The notes beneath the pieces were generated by a model. The model saw nothing but the letters and a program-made list of their open reading frames with translations, was not told where the DNA came from and searched no databases. Shown here in pieces: positions 1 through 10,500 of a stretch of DNA of 64,000 nt. Origin of the DNA: Rhinopomastus cyanomelas. Taxonomy: Eukaryota; Chordata; Aves; Bucerotiformes; Rhinopomastidae. The stretch lies in contig VXBP01004230.1 of the NCBI GenBank assembly GCA_013400115.1, forward strand, positions 186,001 to 250,000. Direction: 5' to 3'. The translations under genes were made by a program, and so were the position numbers. The first letter of the stretch is position 1. Every line of letters starts with the position of its first letter.

Positions 1-79
1 TTCTCAAGAAATACTACAAGGTAAAAGTTTCTGCAAAGCAAACCCAAGCTCTGTCCTGGCTGAAAATGACCACTTCTCT

Positions 80-105
80 CCCCCCCCCCCCCTTTTTTTT
101 CCCCC
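80..105. repeat. C13-T8-C5 pyrimidine tract
   Basis: A homopolymer run of 13 C, 8 T and 5 C; length is likely polymorphic or error-prone. Confidence 0.9.
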
Positions 106-190
106 TATTCAACAATTCTACTTTACCTGCAAAAGCAAACTTGTCAAAACACTCTCTGTCAGAGAGAGATTGTAGGTTAGAATTATCCAT

Positions 191-457
191 GTCATCTAGT
201 GATAGGACAAGGGGCAGTGGGTGTGAGCTGGAACATTGGAGGTTCCACATCAATATGACAAGGAACTTCTTCCCAGTGAGGGTGACAGAGCACTGGAACG
301 GGCTGCTCAGGGGGGTTGTGGAGTCTCCCTCACTGGAGATGTTCAAGACCTGCCTGGATGTGTTCCTGTGTGACTTGGTCTGGGTGATCCTGCTGTGGCA
401 GGGGGACTGGACTAGATGATCTTTCGAGGTCCCTTCCAACCTCTAAGGATTCTATGA
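191..457 (+). mobile_element. CR1 LINE, 3' fragment
   Basis: The last part of ORF2 (GCELEHWRFHINMTRNFFPV) and the 3' end GATGATCTTTCGAGGTCCC...TCTATGA, in antisense to TIMMDC1 (intron 4). Confidence 0.95.
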
Positions 458-547
458 GTATCCACTAACAGTAGCTGCCATGTAAGGCAGAGAAGGTCAC
501 TAAGACATGAGCCCTGCTTTAAGGGCACAACAGCACAGCAGCCTTAC

Positions 548-615
548 CTCCAGCCGAAGCAAAATTACTGATGGTGGTTTTATTGCGGTACACGGACAGC
601 CCGGTGCTCACTGTG
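548..615 (-). CDS. TIMMDC1: TIMMDC1 coding exon 4
   Basis: NTVSTGLSVYRNKTTISNFA then SAG, matching human [20 protein letters not shown]. Acceptor TTGCAG, donor GTAAGG. The next exon is not found in bases 1-540 and must lie beyond the left edge. Confidence 0.93.
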
Positions 616-3600
616 CTGCAAAGACAAGGCACAGAAGAAGTCAGCAGCTGCACGTGGCAACAGACAGGCAGCAAAACACAGTGTGAATAAAGCTGGATGT
701 CACTAAGCCAACTCTCTAACTGCCTAGAGTGCCAGCCACAACTGCCTCGACTCCTGTGACTTTACTGTGGGCAGCTGCACAGCCAGAGGCCAGGGAATGC
801 CAGGATCCCCATCCTGGTTCTGGGATATTCTAGAGCAGTGGGCTTGCTACAGCCAGGTCAATAGTTGGACTTGATGATCCTGAAGGTCTTTTCCAGCCTA
901 GACTATGATTACTTTTTCATTCAAGGATAAAAGAAATGAAGCCACAAAAAGGTCCTGTTGGTGTTGGTCAGCCCTGATGTAGGCTCTTCACTCTGAGAAG
1001 CTGAATCCATGTGTCAGCAGGACCTTGCCACATGTACAGTCCCCACCACAAGGGCTACGTCACACTCATGACATCAGGGGGCCAGCTACTCTTTTGTGGT
1101 GTGAGATCTCCTCCCAGAGCAGCTACACCATCTCCTCCCAAAACATCTGGTAAGCCCCCACGCTCTGTACTCAGTTCAGCAGCTGCATCCTCCCCAGCAC
1201 TCTCACAAGCCTCCTGCATCACATCCACAAGTCAACAGCCATCTGGCCCCCCACAAAAACTACACATTTTGCATTTAAACTCTGACACTCAAGCCTCTCA
1301 CAACCACAGGATGAAATCTTCAGCTTGGGACTTTGCAGCAACAGCTGGAACAAATCCTGTACATACTGAACAAGGATTTTTTTCAAAGCAAAGTGGGGGT
1401 GAAAAGGGCGACGGTGTGACTGCAGGGGAGACAGCTGGTGGGAGACCACAAGGTTACAGATCAAGCTCAGGAGAACTCCAAGCTCCAGGAGAGACAGCAA
1501 ACAGTGCACTGACTAAAGCCAAGAGCTGCTGCTGAAGCCAAAAGAAGCAAGGAACCAAGAAATATGGAGGTGTCAAATCAGAATGGAGTAAAAAACCAGA
1601 GAGATGGGAATATGCAGCAGTGCTACTCGATGAAAAAGCAGGAGAGGCATTTAAACACAACACACCATCAGACACACAGCCAGTGCAGGTTTAGGACTGC
1701 ATGTACCTCTACCATTAGGGAAGGAGCTCTTCCTGGTCTCTCCCTCAGAAGAGAGTGATTAGTTTGGTGCTGTAATGTCAGAAAGGCACTGCCACATCTG
1801 AGGGAGAAAACCCAGAAAGCAGGACACTAACTACAGGTGAAGGATCTGTGTGTAGATTTGAAGGCCTAAAGAGCTGCATGCAGCTGGTAGGTCTTCTCTT
1901 CTTATTAAGCAGCTGCTGAAAATTACTGTCTGCAAAAGCATTTGAGGGCAAGAAGCAAGAACTATGAGTAATGCTAGAGTGCAGGCTCAGGTGACACGAA
2001 AGGCCAGCGGTATCCTGGCTTCTAACAGGAACAGTGTGGCCAGCAGGACTAGGGGCGTAACTCTCCTCCTGTCCTGGGCACTGGGGAGGCCTCACCTTCA
2101 GCACTAGGGGCAGTTCTGGGCCCCCCACTTCAAGAAAGAGACTGAGGGGCTGGAGTGGGTCTGGAGGAGCAATGAGCCTGAGGAAGGGACCAGAGAGAAA
2201 GTCTGATGAAGAGAGGCTGAGGGAGCCTGGAGGAGACTCAGGGAAGACCTTATCACTCTCTACAGCTACCTGAAGGGAAGTTGTAGACAGCTGACAGGTG
2301 CCAGGGGCTCTTCTCCCAGGCAACTAGTGATAGGATGAGAGGGCAGGGCCAGAAGCTGTGCCGGGGGGAGTTAGGGTGAATGTTAGGAAGCCCTTCCTCA
2401 CAGAAAGTGTGATCAGAACAAGGGGCAATGGTTGTAAACTGGAACAGAGGAGGTTCCACATCAATTTGAAAAGGAGCTTCTTCCCAGTGAGGGTGACAGA
2501 GCACTGGAACAGGCTGTCCAGGGTGGTTGTGAGGTCTCCTTCACTGGAGATGTTCAAGACCCACCTGGATGTGTTCCTGTGTGACTTGGTCTAGGTGATC
2601 CTGCTGTGGCAGGAGGATTGGACTAGATGATCTTTCGAGGTCCCTTCCAATCCCTAATGATTCTATGATTCTGTAACACTTTCTTAGAGAAAAACTCAAA
2701 GAGGAGGTGAAGCAAAAGCACAAAGAAGCTGTCAAGAGCAGAGAACAGTATTCAGGTTGACAGCAGTGTGGACTAAGCGTAAGGAACAGGGTGTTTCCAG
2801 TTTCAGACTTTTGTGCTGCTTCATTAAAAGACCCCAATTCTTGGATCATTATAAAGGCTAAATCCACCTCACGTTCACATCTCATCAATCAGACTCACTA
2901 ACAGGAAAACACTTTGAGCCTCAATCAACCACCAGTACACAGACACATAGACACACAGTGGTTGGAAGGAACCTCCAGGGGTCATTGAGTCCAACCCCCC
3001 TGGCTCTGCCATCGGGACACACTTACTTGAATATTGTCACAAAAGCAGCCACTCTCCAGCTCCAGCGCCAGCCATAGCGAAGGAAACTCCTGAGCCCAGC
3101 CCGATGCGCTGATTGCTAAGGGGAGAGGGGACACAGGTTACAGACCACAGCCCTGCTCTCCCTCACCAGCACTACCAGCCCACTGCCACCCAGGGTACTG
3201 AGGCTGAAGGCACTGGGGAATGACACCCTGACCCTTAGGGATGAAGCCAGCCATCTTCAGACTAAAAGCCACCCATGTCTTACCACAGGAAAACCAAGTT
3301 TGTAGCATCATCTGATCTTTCTAACCCCACTGCTGGAAGACATCTGGGGGGAAACAGTGAGCTGTCTCAGTATGAGAGAGCAGCAGAGAAGAAAGGAGTG
3401 ACAAACTGGAAACTCAATGATTGTCAGTTTGTAAGCATTCATAACTAATAGCCATTAATAAACATTAGTATTAATAACATAATAGCCATTAGTAAACAAT
3501 AACCACATCAAAGCTGTGCAGTTCAGCACTGGCACTTAGAAGCTTGGCAACAGGTGGCTTCTAAAAAGATGTGACAAGCAGAAGCTTTACAGAAATTAAA

Positions 3601-4891
3601 GGTATTACTGTTAGTGCCATGAAAGAAGATAAATTATCTGTTCCACTGCCTGTGGGGTCAGTGCTCAGCCTGGGAGCTAGAGAAGGGCAGAGCAAAGCCA
3701 GGCACCAGTAACACTTTGCAGGCTAAATGGTGAGTGATGTAAAATAAGGCAGATTCTTTAAGGTTTGTGGGTTTTTTTTCCCCCTAATACTCCAGGTAAC
3801 CAACATTTTAATTGAAGAACAAGTTCCCAAGACATCTGTACAACATCACAAACCTCGTTGTGTGTCAACTGAGAGAATGTTGCACAGGATCAGGAGAGAC
3901 AGACAGACTTCCAAAAGTAAGTGAAGTGCAGAGGGGGTGTGTGGGCACTGGGGTGCCAGTATGACCCCATCTTAAGTGAAGTGCAGAGGGGGGGTGTGAG
4001 CACTGGGGTGCCAGTATGACCCTATCTTAAGTGAAGTGCAGAGAGGGTGTGTGGGCACTGGGGTGCCAGTATGACCCCATCTTACCTAAAGGGGACCTCG
4101 AAAGATCATCTAGTCCAAGCCCCTGACACAGCAGCGATGGAGGAAAGTCGGGGTTGGGGGTGACTGCGTCCTGCCCCCACTAAACAGCCCCAAGTCACAC
4201 GGATCCGAGGGCACACCACCCGCTGCCCACACGCTGAAGTTCAGAAGCCTGCAGACTTTTCATGGGGACGCACGCACTGGCCATTCTGCCCCCACCAAGC
4301 GCTGCCGGTGTCCCTGGTACAAGGTCACTCGGTCTCCCGTGAGCTCTGGCCCCGCGACGCCTTCGGGCCAGTTGCCCTTTCCCGGGGACGAACCCGGAGG
4401 GGAAGGTGGTGGCCAGCGGTGCCCCCCGGGCTGCTCCCCTGTGTGACCGCTCCGAGCGCCCCCTCCCCGGCCCGTTTCCACCTCCTCCACCCGCCCGGCC
4501 CAGCGCAGCCCCCTGTAGGGGCCGGGTCCCGTACCACGGCGTCGGCGCGGTTCTGGAAGAGCTCCCCGTGGCTCCGCTCGATGAAGGTCTTGCGGGCCTC
4601 CCGGAAGGCGGGCAGCCCGCCGTACAGCCAGCCCACGAGTCCCCCGGTGAAGCCCGACTTGACGATGTTCACCGTCTCCTCCGGTAACCGCCGCTGCTCG
4701 CTGCAAGGAAACCGCGGCGCCGCCATCAGGAAGGGACGCGCGGGCGGCGTCGGGATCTCCGCCCGCTGCCTCCCCCCCGTCCGCCCCGCTACTCACTCGA
4801 CCCGCCAGAGCTCGCGGAGCCGCTCCCAGCCGGTCTGCGGCGGCGGCGCGGGGCTGCTGAAGCTGGGCTCCGGGGCTGCTCCCGCCGCCAT
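548..4891 (-). CDS. TIMMDC1: TIMMDC1, complex I assembly factor (5' four exons, continues off left edge)
   Basis: An inner mitochondrial membrane protein with a TIM17/22/23-like domain, needed to assemble the membrane arm of respiratory complex I. Visible CDS is the complement of 4797-4891, 4535-4700, 3027-3115 and 548-615, in frame with matching phases (about 140 aa). It reads TGWERLRELWRVDEQRRLPE, then VKSGFTGGLVGWLYGGLPAF, then QSAHRAGLRSFLRYGWRWSW, then NTVSTGLSVYRNKTTISNFA, each clearly alignable with human TIMMDC1. The glycine-rich GFTGGLVGWLYGG stretch is the first membrane segment of the domain. Later exons (the second half of the domain and the C-tail) are outside the window. The ATG at 4891 has a strong Kozak context; an in-frame ATG at 4996 would add 35 residues. 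The N-terminus is shorter than the human one. Confidence 0.95.
863..910 (+). mobile_element. CR1 LINE, 3' tail remnant
   Basis: GGACTTGATGATCCTGAAGG...TTTTCCAGCCTAGACTATGAT, the 3' end of an older CR1 subfamily, in TIMMDC1 intron 3. Confidence 0.7.
1985..2413 (+). mobile_element. CR1 LINE, left part of a composite
   Basis: Older CR1 ORF2 sequence (gag-like RNSVASRT...PLSWALGRPH region, degraded) that stops at CACAGAAAGTGTGATC, where a different CR1 copy takes over. Confidence 0.85.
2414..2674 (+). mobile_element. CR1 LINE, right part of a composite
   Basis: A copy of the same subfamily as 191-457, entering at AACAAGGGGCAATGG in the middle of the preceding CR1 and running to the ATTCTATGATTCTGT tail. 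Confidence 0.95.
2946..3010 (-). mobile_element. CR1 LINE, 3' tail
   Basis: GTTGGAAGGAACCTCCAGGG...GAGTCCAACCCCCCTGGC. Its upstream edge lies about 17 bp from the end of TIMMDC1 exon 3. Confidence 0.85.
3027..3115 (-). CDS. TIMMDC1: TIMMDC1 coding exon 3
   Basis: QSAHRAGLRSFLRYGWRWSW then RVAAFVTIF, matching human [20 protein letters not shown]. Acceptor CCTTAG, donor GTAAGT. A CR1 tail begins only about 17 bp past the exon end. Confidence 0.95.
3919..4083. repeat. Three-copy tandem repeat, 55-bp unit, in TIMMDC1 intron 2
   Basis: Units at 3919-3973, 3974-4028 and 4029-4083, each exactly 55 bp, starting AAGTGAAGTGCAGAG and ending ATGACCC(C/T)ATCTT. They differ by only a few substitutions. 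A CR1 tail follows almost immediately. Confidence 0.95.
4091..4137 (-). mobile_element. CR1 LINE, short 3' fragment
   Basis: GGACCTCGAAAGATCATCTA...ACACAGCAG. It begins 8 bp after the 55-bp tandem array and lacks the terminal octamers. Confidence 0.85.
4535..4700 (-). CDS. TIMMDC1: TIMMDC1 coding exon 2
   Basis: DEQRRLPEETVNIVKSGFTG then GLVGWLYGGLPAFREARKTF, ending QNRADAV. It carries the first membrane span of the TIM17-like domain. Acceptor TTGCAG, donor GTACGG. Confidence 0.95.
4797..4891 (-). CDS. TIMMDC1: TIMMDC1 coding exon 1
   Basis: 31 codons plus 2 bases. It starts MAAGAAPEPSFSSPAP and ends TGWERLRELWRV, corresponding to human SGWDRLREL. Donor GA|GTGAGT. The leader before TGWERL is alanine/proline-rich and shows no similarity to the longer human leader. 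Confidence 0.9.
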
Positions 4892-5111
4892 GGCGCCGCA
4901 GCGCGGAGGAGCGCCCCCTGGCGGCGCGGAGGGCCGCTGCAGGGGCCGCCCTACCCCCCTGGGAGCGCCGGCGGCGGGGCAGGGCGACGCACCCACGGCA
5001 GGGGCAACGGGCCGGGCCGGGCGGGCAACGGGCGATAAGGGAACGGGAGCGGAACGTCCCGAATTCAGGCAGGGAAGTGACCGGAGGAAGTCTCCATCCG
5101 TCGAGGCTGGT

Positions 5112-5694
5112 ATCCTGGGCTAGTATCAAAAGAAGTGGGACCAGCAGGTCAAGGAGGTGATTCTCCCCCTCTACTCTGCTCCAGAACTGCATCCAGTTCT
5201 AGAGTCCCCAATACCAGGACATGGAACTGTTGGAGAGTCCAGATGAGGAGCAGGATGATCAGAGTGCTGGAGCACGTCTTCTATAAAGACAGGCTGAGGG
5301 ACTTCAGGTTGTTCAGCCTGGACAAGACTCCGGAGGAGACCTTAGAGCAGCTTCTCAGTACCTGATGGAGCTACAGGACAGGTGGAGAGGGACTTTTTAC
5401 TAGGGACTCTAATCAGAGGACGAGGGGGAAGGGTTTCAAACTGAAGGAGGGTAGATTTAGATTAGGGAAGAAATTCCTCACTGTGAGGGTGGCGAATCAC
5501 AGAACATTAGGGAGTAGAAGGGACATTGAAAGATCATCTAGTCCAATCACACAGGAACATGCTGCCCAGGGATGTTGTGAATGCCCCCTCCCTGGAAATG
5601 TTCAAGGCCAGGCTGGATGGGCCTATGGCAGGGGAGTTGGGACTAGATGATCTCTGAGGTCCCTTCCAACCTAAACTCCTCTACCATTCTATGA
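5112..5694 (+). mobile_element. CR1 LINE, interrupted by a second CR1
   Basis: A plus copy from SREVILPLYSAP-like sequence to CCATTCTATGA, in the TIMMDC1-POGLUT1 intergenic space. It is interrupted at about 5495-5548 by a minus-oriented CR1 tail. Confidence 0.9.
5495..5548 (-). mobile_element. CR1 3' tail nested in another CR1
   Basis: AATCACAGAACATTAGGGAG...ATCTAGTCCAATC sits between the host-element halves GAGGGTGGCGA and ACACAGGAACATGCTGCCC. Confidence 0.85.
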
Positions 5695-5835
5695 AGTAGA
5701 CACCTCAGATACACATTGACAGAGGGCAACGTACGCTTCACTCTGTGTGCTGAAGCAGCAGGGGGGTAATCCAGGTCCTTCACTACAATCCTCAAGGAGC
5801 AATGATGCATCCACCTAAACTTCATCTTTCTTTGT

Positions 5836-5841
5836 TTTATT
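5836..5841 (-). terminator. POGLUT1: Candidate POGLUT1 polyadenylation signal AATAAA
   Basis: The first minus-strand AATAAA found below the stop codon at 7443, implying a 3'UTR of about 1.6 kb (7442 to about 5815). No other AATAAA or ATTAAA was seen between. The transcript would end just before a CR1 copy and about 0.9 kb before the TIMMDC1 start. Confidence 0.5.
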
Positions 5842-7442
5842 CCAAAAGCAGATAATTACAAATGGTTTAAAAATATTACAAATAGCTGATTCAGTTTCTG
5901 TGAGCTGTCTCACCAATGTCTAAAACCACAAACCCCTCCCACTCTTGCACAGTTCTTTTCTTCAGAAACTTGGCTGCCTGTTATGGTTGCAGGCACCAGT
6001 TGCATCACCAGCACCCAGCACTTGACAAATGGCTCTGGAGACATGTCCCTGCACCAGGGCTTGGCAGTGCTGTGAGGTTTGTGAGTGCATACAGCTGCAC
6101 TTGGCACCACTGTTCCTTGTAGTGTTTTCTTCTGGTCCAATCCCAAATGCAAACTGAGCTGCTGCTATCACAGCCTTTTTGTACCCAAACCATTCTGTGT
6201 AGCTTCACTTCCCTTACTGTGCTGCTTCCCAAGCCTTGAGGCTGCTTTATCAATCAAGATTGTTCACCTGGGCTGCAGAAGCCCTCCAGGATATCCCATG
6301 CTGCTGCCCAGGCTCTTCTGAGCACATGCCTGGGTGCCAGAGAAGATGCTGCTTCCCATCAGGGCTCTTGGCTCTGTGGCCACAGGGCTCTTCAGAAACA
6401 GCAATGCCTCTGGACTGTGCAGCCCGAAGTGTGAAACAAAACAAAACAGCCACCACAAGCAACCTGTGATTGCCCTGGAATCATGTGAGGAATTAGCTGC
6501 CATTGTGTGGCTGAAGACATTCCCTCAAAAGGGCTGAAGGAGACCAGAAAAGGCTTGTAAAAGCCGTGGGAAAGAAAAGCAAATATTGGAGTGGATGTGT
6601 TACCAGCCTCAAAAACACTCCCAAAACCCTAAGCAAAGCAGAGAACCTGTGAACATCTTGTGGAAAGAGCTGACTCTACCTCTGCTTTCTCAGGGTTCGT
6701 AAAGGCGTCTGGCCACCTGACAGGTGACAGCTTCTTAACAAGGGGTTGCCATCATGTGGCCACACAGGCACCCAGCTCATGTGTTGGACAACAAACAGTT
6801 TTTATCACAGTTACCAACTGCTTGACTCTCTGCTCCTCAGGCTTAGTGCTGGGGAGTCACCACCATCACCAGCTGCTGCCCTGTGAGGTAGTACAAGTGT
6901 GCATGGATCACCTGTCCTGTCACACCAAAGCCTTACCATCGACCACTACAGCCTGACATCAACATAACCTCTAAGCTATCTAAAACAGTTACCCCAAACC
7001 TCAGTATCTGCTTCTGCCACAAAACATCTAAACATCCCAAGTGCTGTCGTGCAGGTGAGAAAACACTCACCAAAAAGCAAAGGGACAGGTATCTCCCAGC
7101 TGGGTATCTTGCCCACAAGTACACAGGACTTGGTAAGAAGTCCAGTAAAATTAACAGAAGGGCTTCTCACTGGCTGAACGGAATTTAGGATCGCTCTGAG
7201 ACTAAGTCCAAACACCAACAACCCTGCAACTACCCCCTTCAACAGCTATAACCCAACATCCTACTTAATATTCTTATGGTGACAGTATAATCAGGTCCCA
7301 CTGCACAGGAGCAATTTCGAAGTCCTGTTCTCTGTAGCCAAGTGAAAAGGGTAAGAAGTCTGAGAGAATGAGAAAGAAGATACGCTGGCCTTCAGATTTC
7401 CACAGAGATCCATTTGAGCTGAAGAGAAAAACAGGGAAGTCT
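5842..7442 (-). other. POGLUT1: Probable POGLUT1 3'UTR
   Basis: 1.6 kb between the stop codon and the first poly(A) signal, free of CR1 and with no supported ORF. Short open frames on both strands here look like chance. Assignment rests only on the position of the poly(A) signal. Confidence 0.45.
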
Positions 7443-7599
7443 CTACAGTTCTGTTTTCATCCTTGCAGAAGCGATCTCGCTGTAGCTCTTCTTCCTTTTC
7501 ACTTTGTAAGTCAAGGTTTGGGAATACTCAGACAGCAGATGCTCCCAGTAGCAAGAGACATCCTCCATCTGCAAGTGCTCGGTGATGAATTGGTGTCCC
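7443..7599 (-). CDS. POGLUT1: POGLUT1 coding exon 11 with stop and KTEL
   Basis: Residues 341-392, GHQFITEHLQMEDVSCYWEH onward, ending ARMKTEL and a TAG stop. KTEL is the KDEL-like ER retrieval signal also present in human POGLUT1. Acceptor CTCTAG. Confidence 0.95.
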
Positions 7600-10500
7600 C
7601 TAGAGACACACAAGGCACAGTCACAACCAATTTCCAGTTCCTACAAGACTCTTTGGGTTTGTTTTATGTGTGTATCGACTTTCACTCTTCCGTGTTTCAA
7701 ATGAGAAACAACACGCAGTGCTCTGTGCCGTCTATTTTAATCTCGGAGTCTTCGTTCACACTCTCAGCTCTGACAGTTGCAGTGCTTTTGTTATCCTCAA
7801 GATGGTATTTGTTATCTGGGATAATAAATATCAGATTTCACAGAGCAGATACAGCCCAAGCAGCTCAGAATCCAGTCACTGCCAGTCTGGATCGACAGGG
7901 CAGATGCAGCTCCCTGTGGTCAACTCACCTCATACTGAGATGAATGCTCCTAAGTTCTTGGAGCTTTCAGTGGGGTTCCTGACATGGGTCACATCTGAAC
8001 CAAAGACCTCAACACATAACCATGTTCTCTGGTCCCCTGTGCTTGTCATGAGTTCCCCAACTGTTGCTATTCCAAAAGATCAGTTAAACTGCATCCTACT
8101 ACACTAAGCTGTCTTTGATAGGTAATTCCTTCAAAAGCTGTGTAAGAAAATGCTTTGGAAGATGACTGCCTGATAGCCAGAAAGAACACAGAACTTACCT
8201 GGCTGAAATTTCTTGTGCTATGGCATCATTTTCCTTTACGAACTGCAGCAGCTCCCTGAAATAAAGACAAGAAACAATAGCTCAGAGGAGAACATTGTCC
8301 CTTAGATAAACTATGTCAGAGGATGAGATTAGGCATCTGCAAATGACCCAGGGACTGGTGCTCCTCTTTTCAGAGCAGAAAAGAAACTTGCCTGCCTCAT
8401 CTGTTCTGAAATCTGGAGTTAACGCGTTAGGAACGGAAGTTCCTCTTGCTCCTTACCTGTGCTGCAGGGACAACTTGCAAATTTAAGTGCCTACTGATTT
8501 CAGTGAGGCTGATGGACCTACATCACTACCTTCACAGATTAGTGAAACTCATCTGTAAACAGTATCACAGTATTACCAAGGTCGGAAGAGACCTCATAGA
8601 TCATCAAGTCCAAACCTGTCACCACAGAGCTCAAGGCTGGACCATGGCACCAAGTGCCACGTCCAATCCTGCCTTGAACAGCTCCAGAGTTGGCGACTCC
8701 ACCACCTCCCTGGGCAGGCCATTCCAGTGGCCAATGACTCTCTCGGTGAAGAACTTTCTCCTCACCTCAAGCCTCAATTTCCCCTGGCGCAGCTTGAGGC
8801 TGTGTCCTCTTGTTCTGGTGCTGGCTGCCTGAGAGAAGAGAGCAACCTCCTCCTGGCCACAAGCACCCCTCAGGTAGTTGTAGACAGCAATAAGGTCTCC
8901 CCTGAGCCTCCTCTTCTCAAGGCTAAACAATCCCAGCTCCCTCAGCCTCTCCTCATAGGGCTTGTGCTCAAGGCCTCTCACCAGCCTCGTTGCCCTTCTC
9001 TGGACACGCTCAAGCAAAACAAGCAAAGAGCTCTTTTGGGGGTAGCAATAAAGAGAACAGAACATGATCTCCAAAGGCCTTCATCTAGGTGATGCCTAGG
9101 CGTGGAGGCACTGACACAAACCAAACCACCCTCCCCAAGGCAGCAGTGCTTTCCTGCGGCGTGCAAAGCTCCCCCGAGCGCAAGTGGGCTCTCGCACCTG
9201 ACGTTGGACAGGTCTGACCGGACTGGGATGTAGTGGACCCAGGGCTTCAGCTGGGGGTAGAAGAACTCCAACCACTCTTCTCCAACATGAAAGACAAGTG
9301 AACCGCATAAGAAGAGGTGTTTCAAGCGGAAGCTGGCAGCCACTCCACGGAAATTAAAGAGATACCTTTAAAAGGATAAGCAGAGAGAGGGACCCAATTA
9401 TTTGTGACAAAACTGGGCTATGAATAGCAGTCGACATTCCCTCACACGTAGCACTGGGGAGGGTCTCCTTCACAAAGAACTATGCACCAAGTGCTAAAGG
9501 AAAGGGAAGACATCTATTCGAAGCCCCTCACGGGACAGTTGAGCTGAAGTTAAGGATGTGCTGGCTGAGTTTCTGCCATCTGTCAAAACTGAGGGAGAAA
9601 ATCAAGGCATAAGGCACTACTACTGATAAAGACACCTGTCTGCGACCAAACACAGGAGGTCTCGTGGACAACTGCCAACAAAGCATGGGAAGTCACAGCA
9701 TGGATGTAGACTCCTGTGACTCTAGACTTCAGAGCCTCTTACCACGAGGAGGAGGTGTTTTTCCTGATTCTCTCTCGTCTCACAGGGAGCGTTTCTGCTC
9801 GTTGTTCTGTTTTGCCACATTTATTTTAGTTGGGTTTTGCTGGGGCTTTTTCCACTGGGATTCTGCTTTAATCTGAATCTAATTGTTTCACATTAACTTG
9901 GGAATGCAACCCCAGGAGGTTAAATAGGCTGGCACACAACAGATGGACTTTGCAGATAACAAAGAATCCACAGTTTTGTTTTCAGTGTTTTCTGCCAAGT
10001 CGGTAAAGTGGGCTTGACTGGGGGTGGATTTCTCCTAGCAAACTGTATCTCAGAGGGATGTTTGTTTGCTTACTTGCTTTCTTTTTTAAACCCACATTTC
10101 TCCAATTATATGGAAAGCTGCTTTTCCTGTGGGTAAAACCCCTCAGTACCTATAACAAACCTTTGAAGTACAACATTTTGGGTTGGGGGAAGGGAGTTCT
10201 TCCTTTCATTAAGCTATTTTGGGTGAGATGGGAATTACAGCTAAACTTAGTTCAGCAGTGACAAGGAGTAAATCTGAAATTATTTTGTGTTCTTTGTATT
10301 ACCTGGGCACTCCAGGCAGGGATAAGGAGCTCGTTGTCTTGAGAACTCAACAAATACATGTAAAGATGTAACAAGAACAGTGGCCTGGAAGCAAGGAAAT
10401 GCCTCTGTCCCATTCCAGACACAGCTCCCACCACACGATCTCAGCCAGGTCAGAGCAAAAAGCTCATGGTGACTCTACTGGACCCTGGACTGTGACAAAG

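Larger units (their letters stand above)
4300..5065 (-). promoter_or_regulatory. TIMMDC1: CpG island / TIMMDC1 promoter
   Basis: A dense CpG stretch covering TIMMDC1 exons 1 and 2 and upstream sequence. It includes a CTCF-like GCGCCCCCTGGCGG at 4911-4924 (one mismatch to the core), 20 bp upstream of the start codon. Long open frames on both strands here (up to 310 codons) result from lack of AT-rich stop codons, not coding. Confidence 0.75.

Noticed and set aside
4260..5192. 310-codon open frame on the minus strand and a 271-codon frame on the plus strand
   Set aside because: CpG-island artefacts over TIMMDC1 exons 1 and 2; the true reading uses splice sites and matches a known protein.
8978..9343. 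Single ORF joining POGLUT1 exon 9 to downstream sequence
   Set aside because: It reads through the exon 9 donor at 9198 into intron and CR1; only 9198-9365 is coding.
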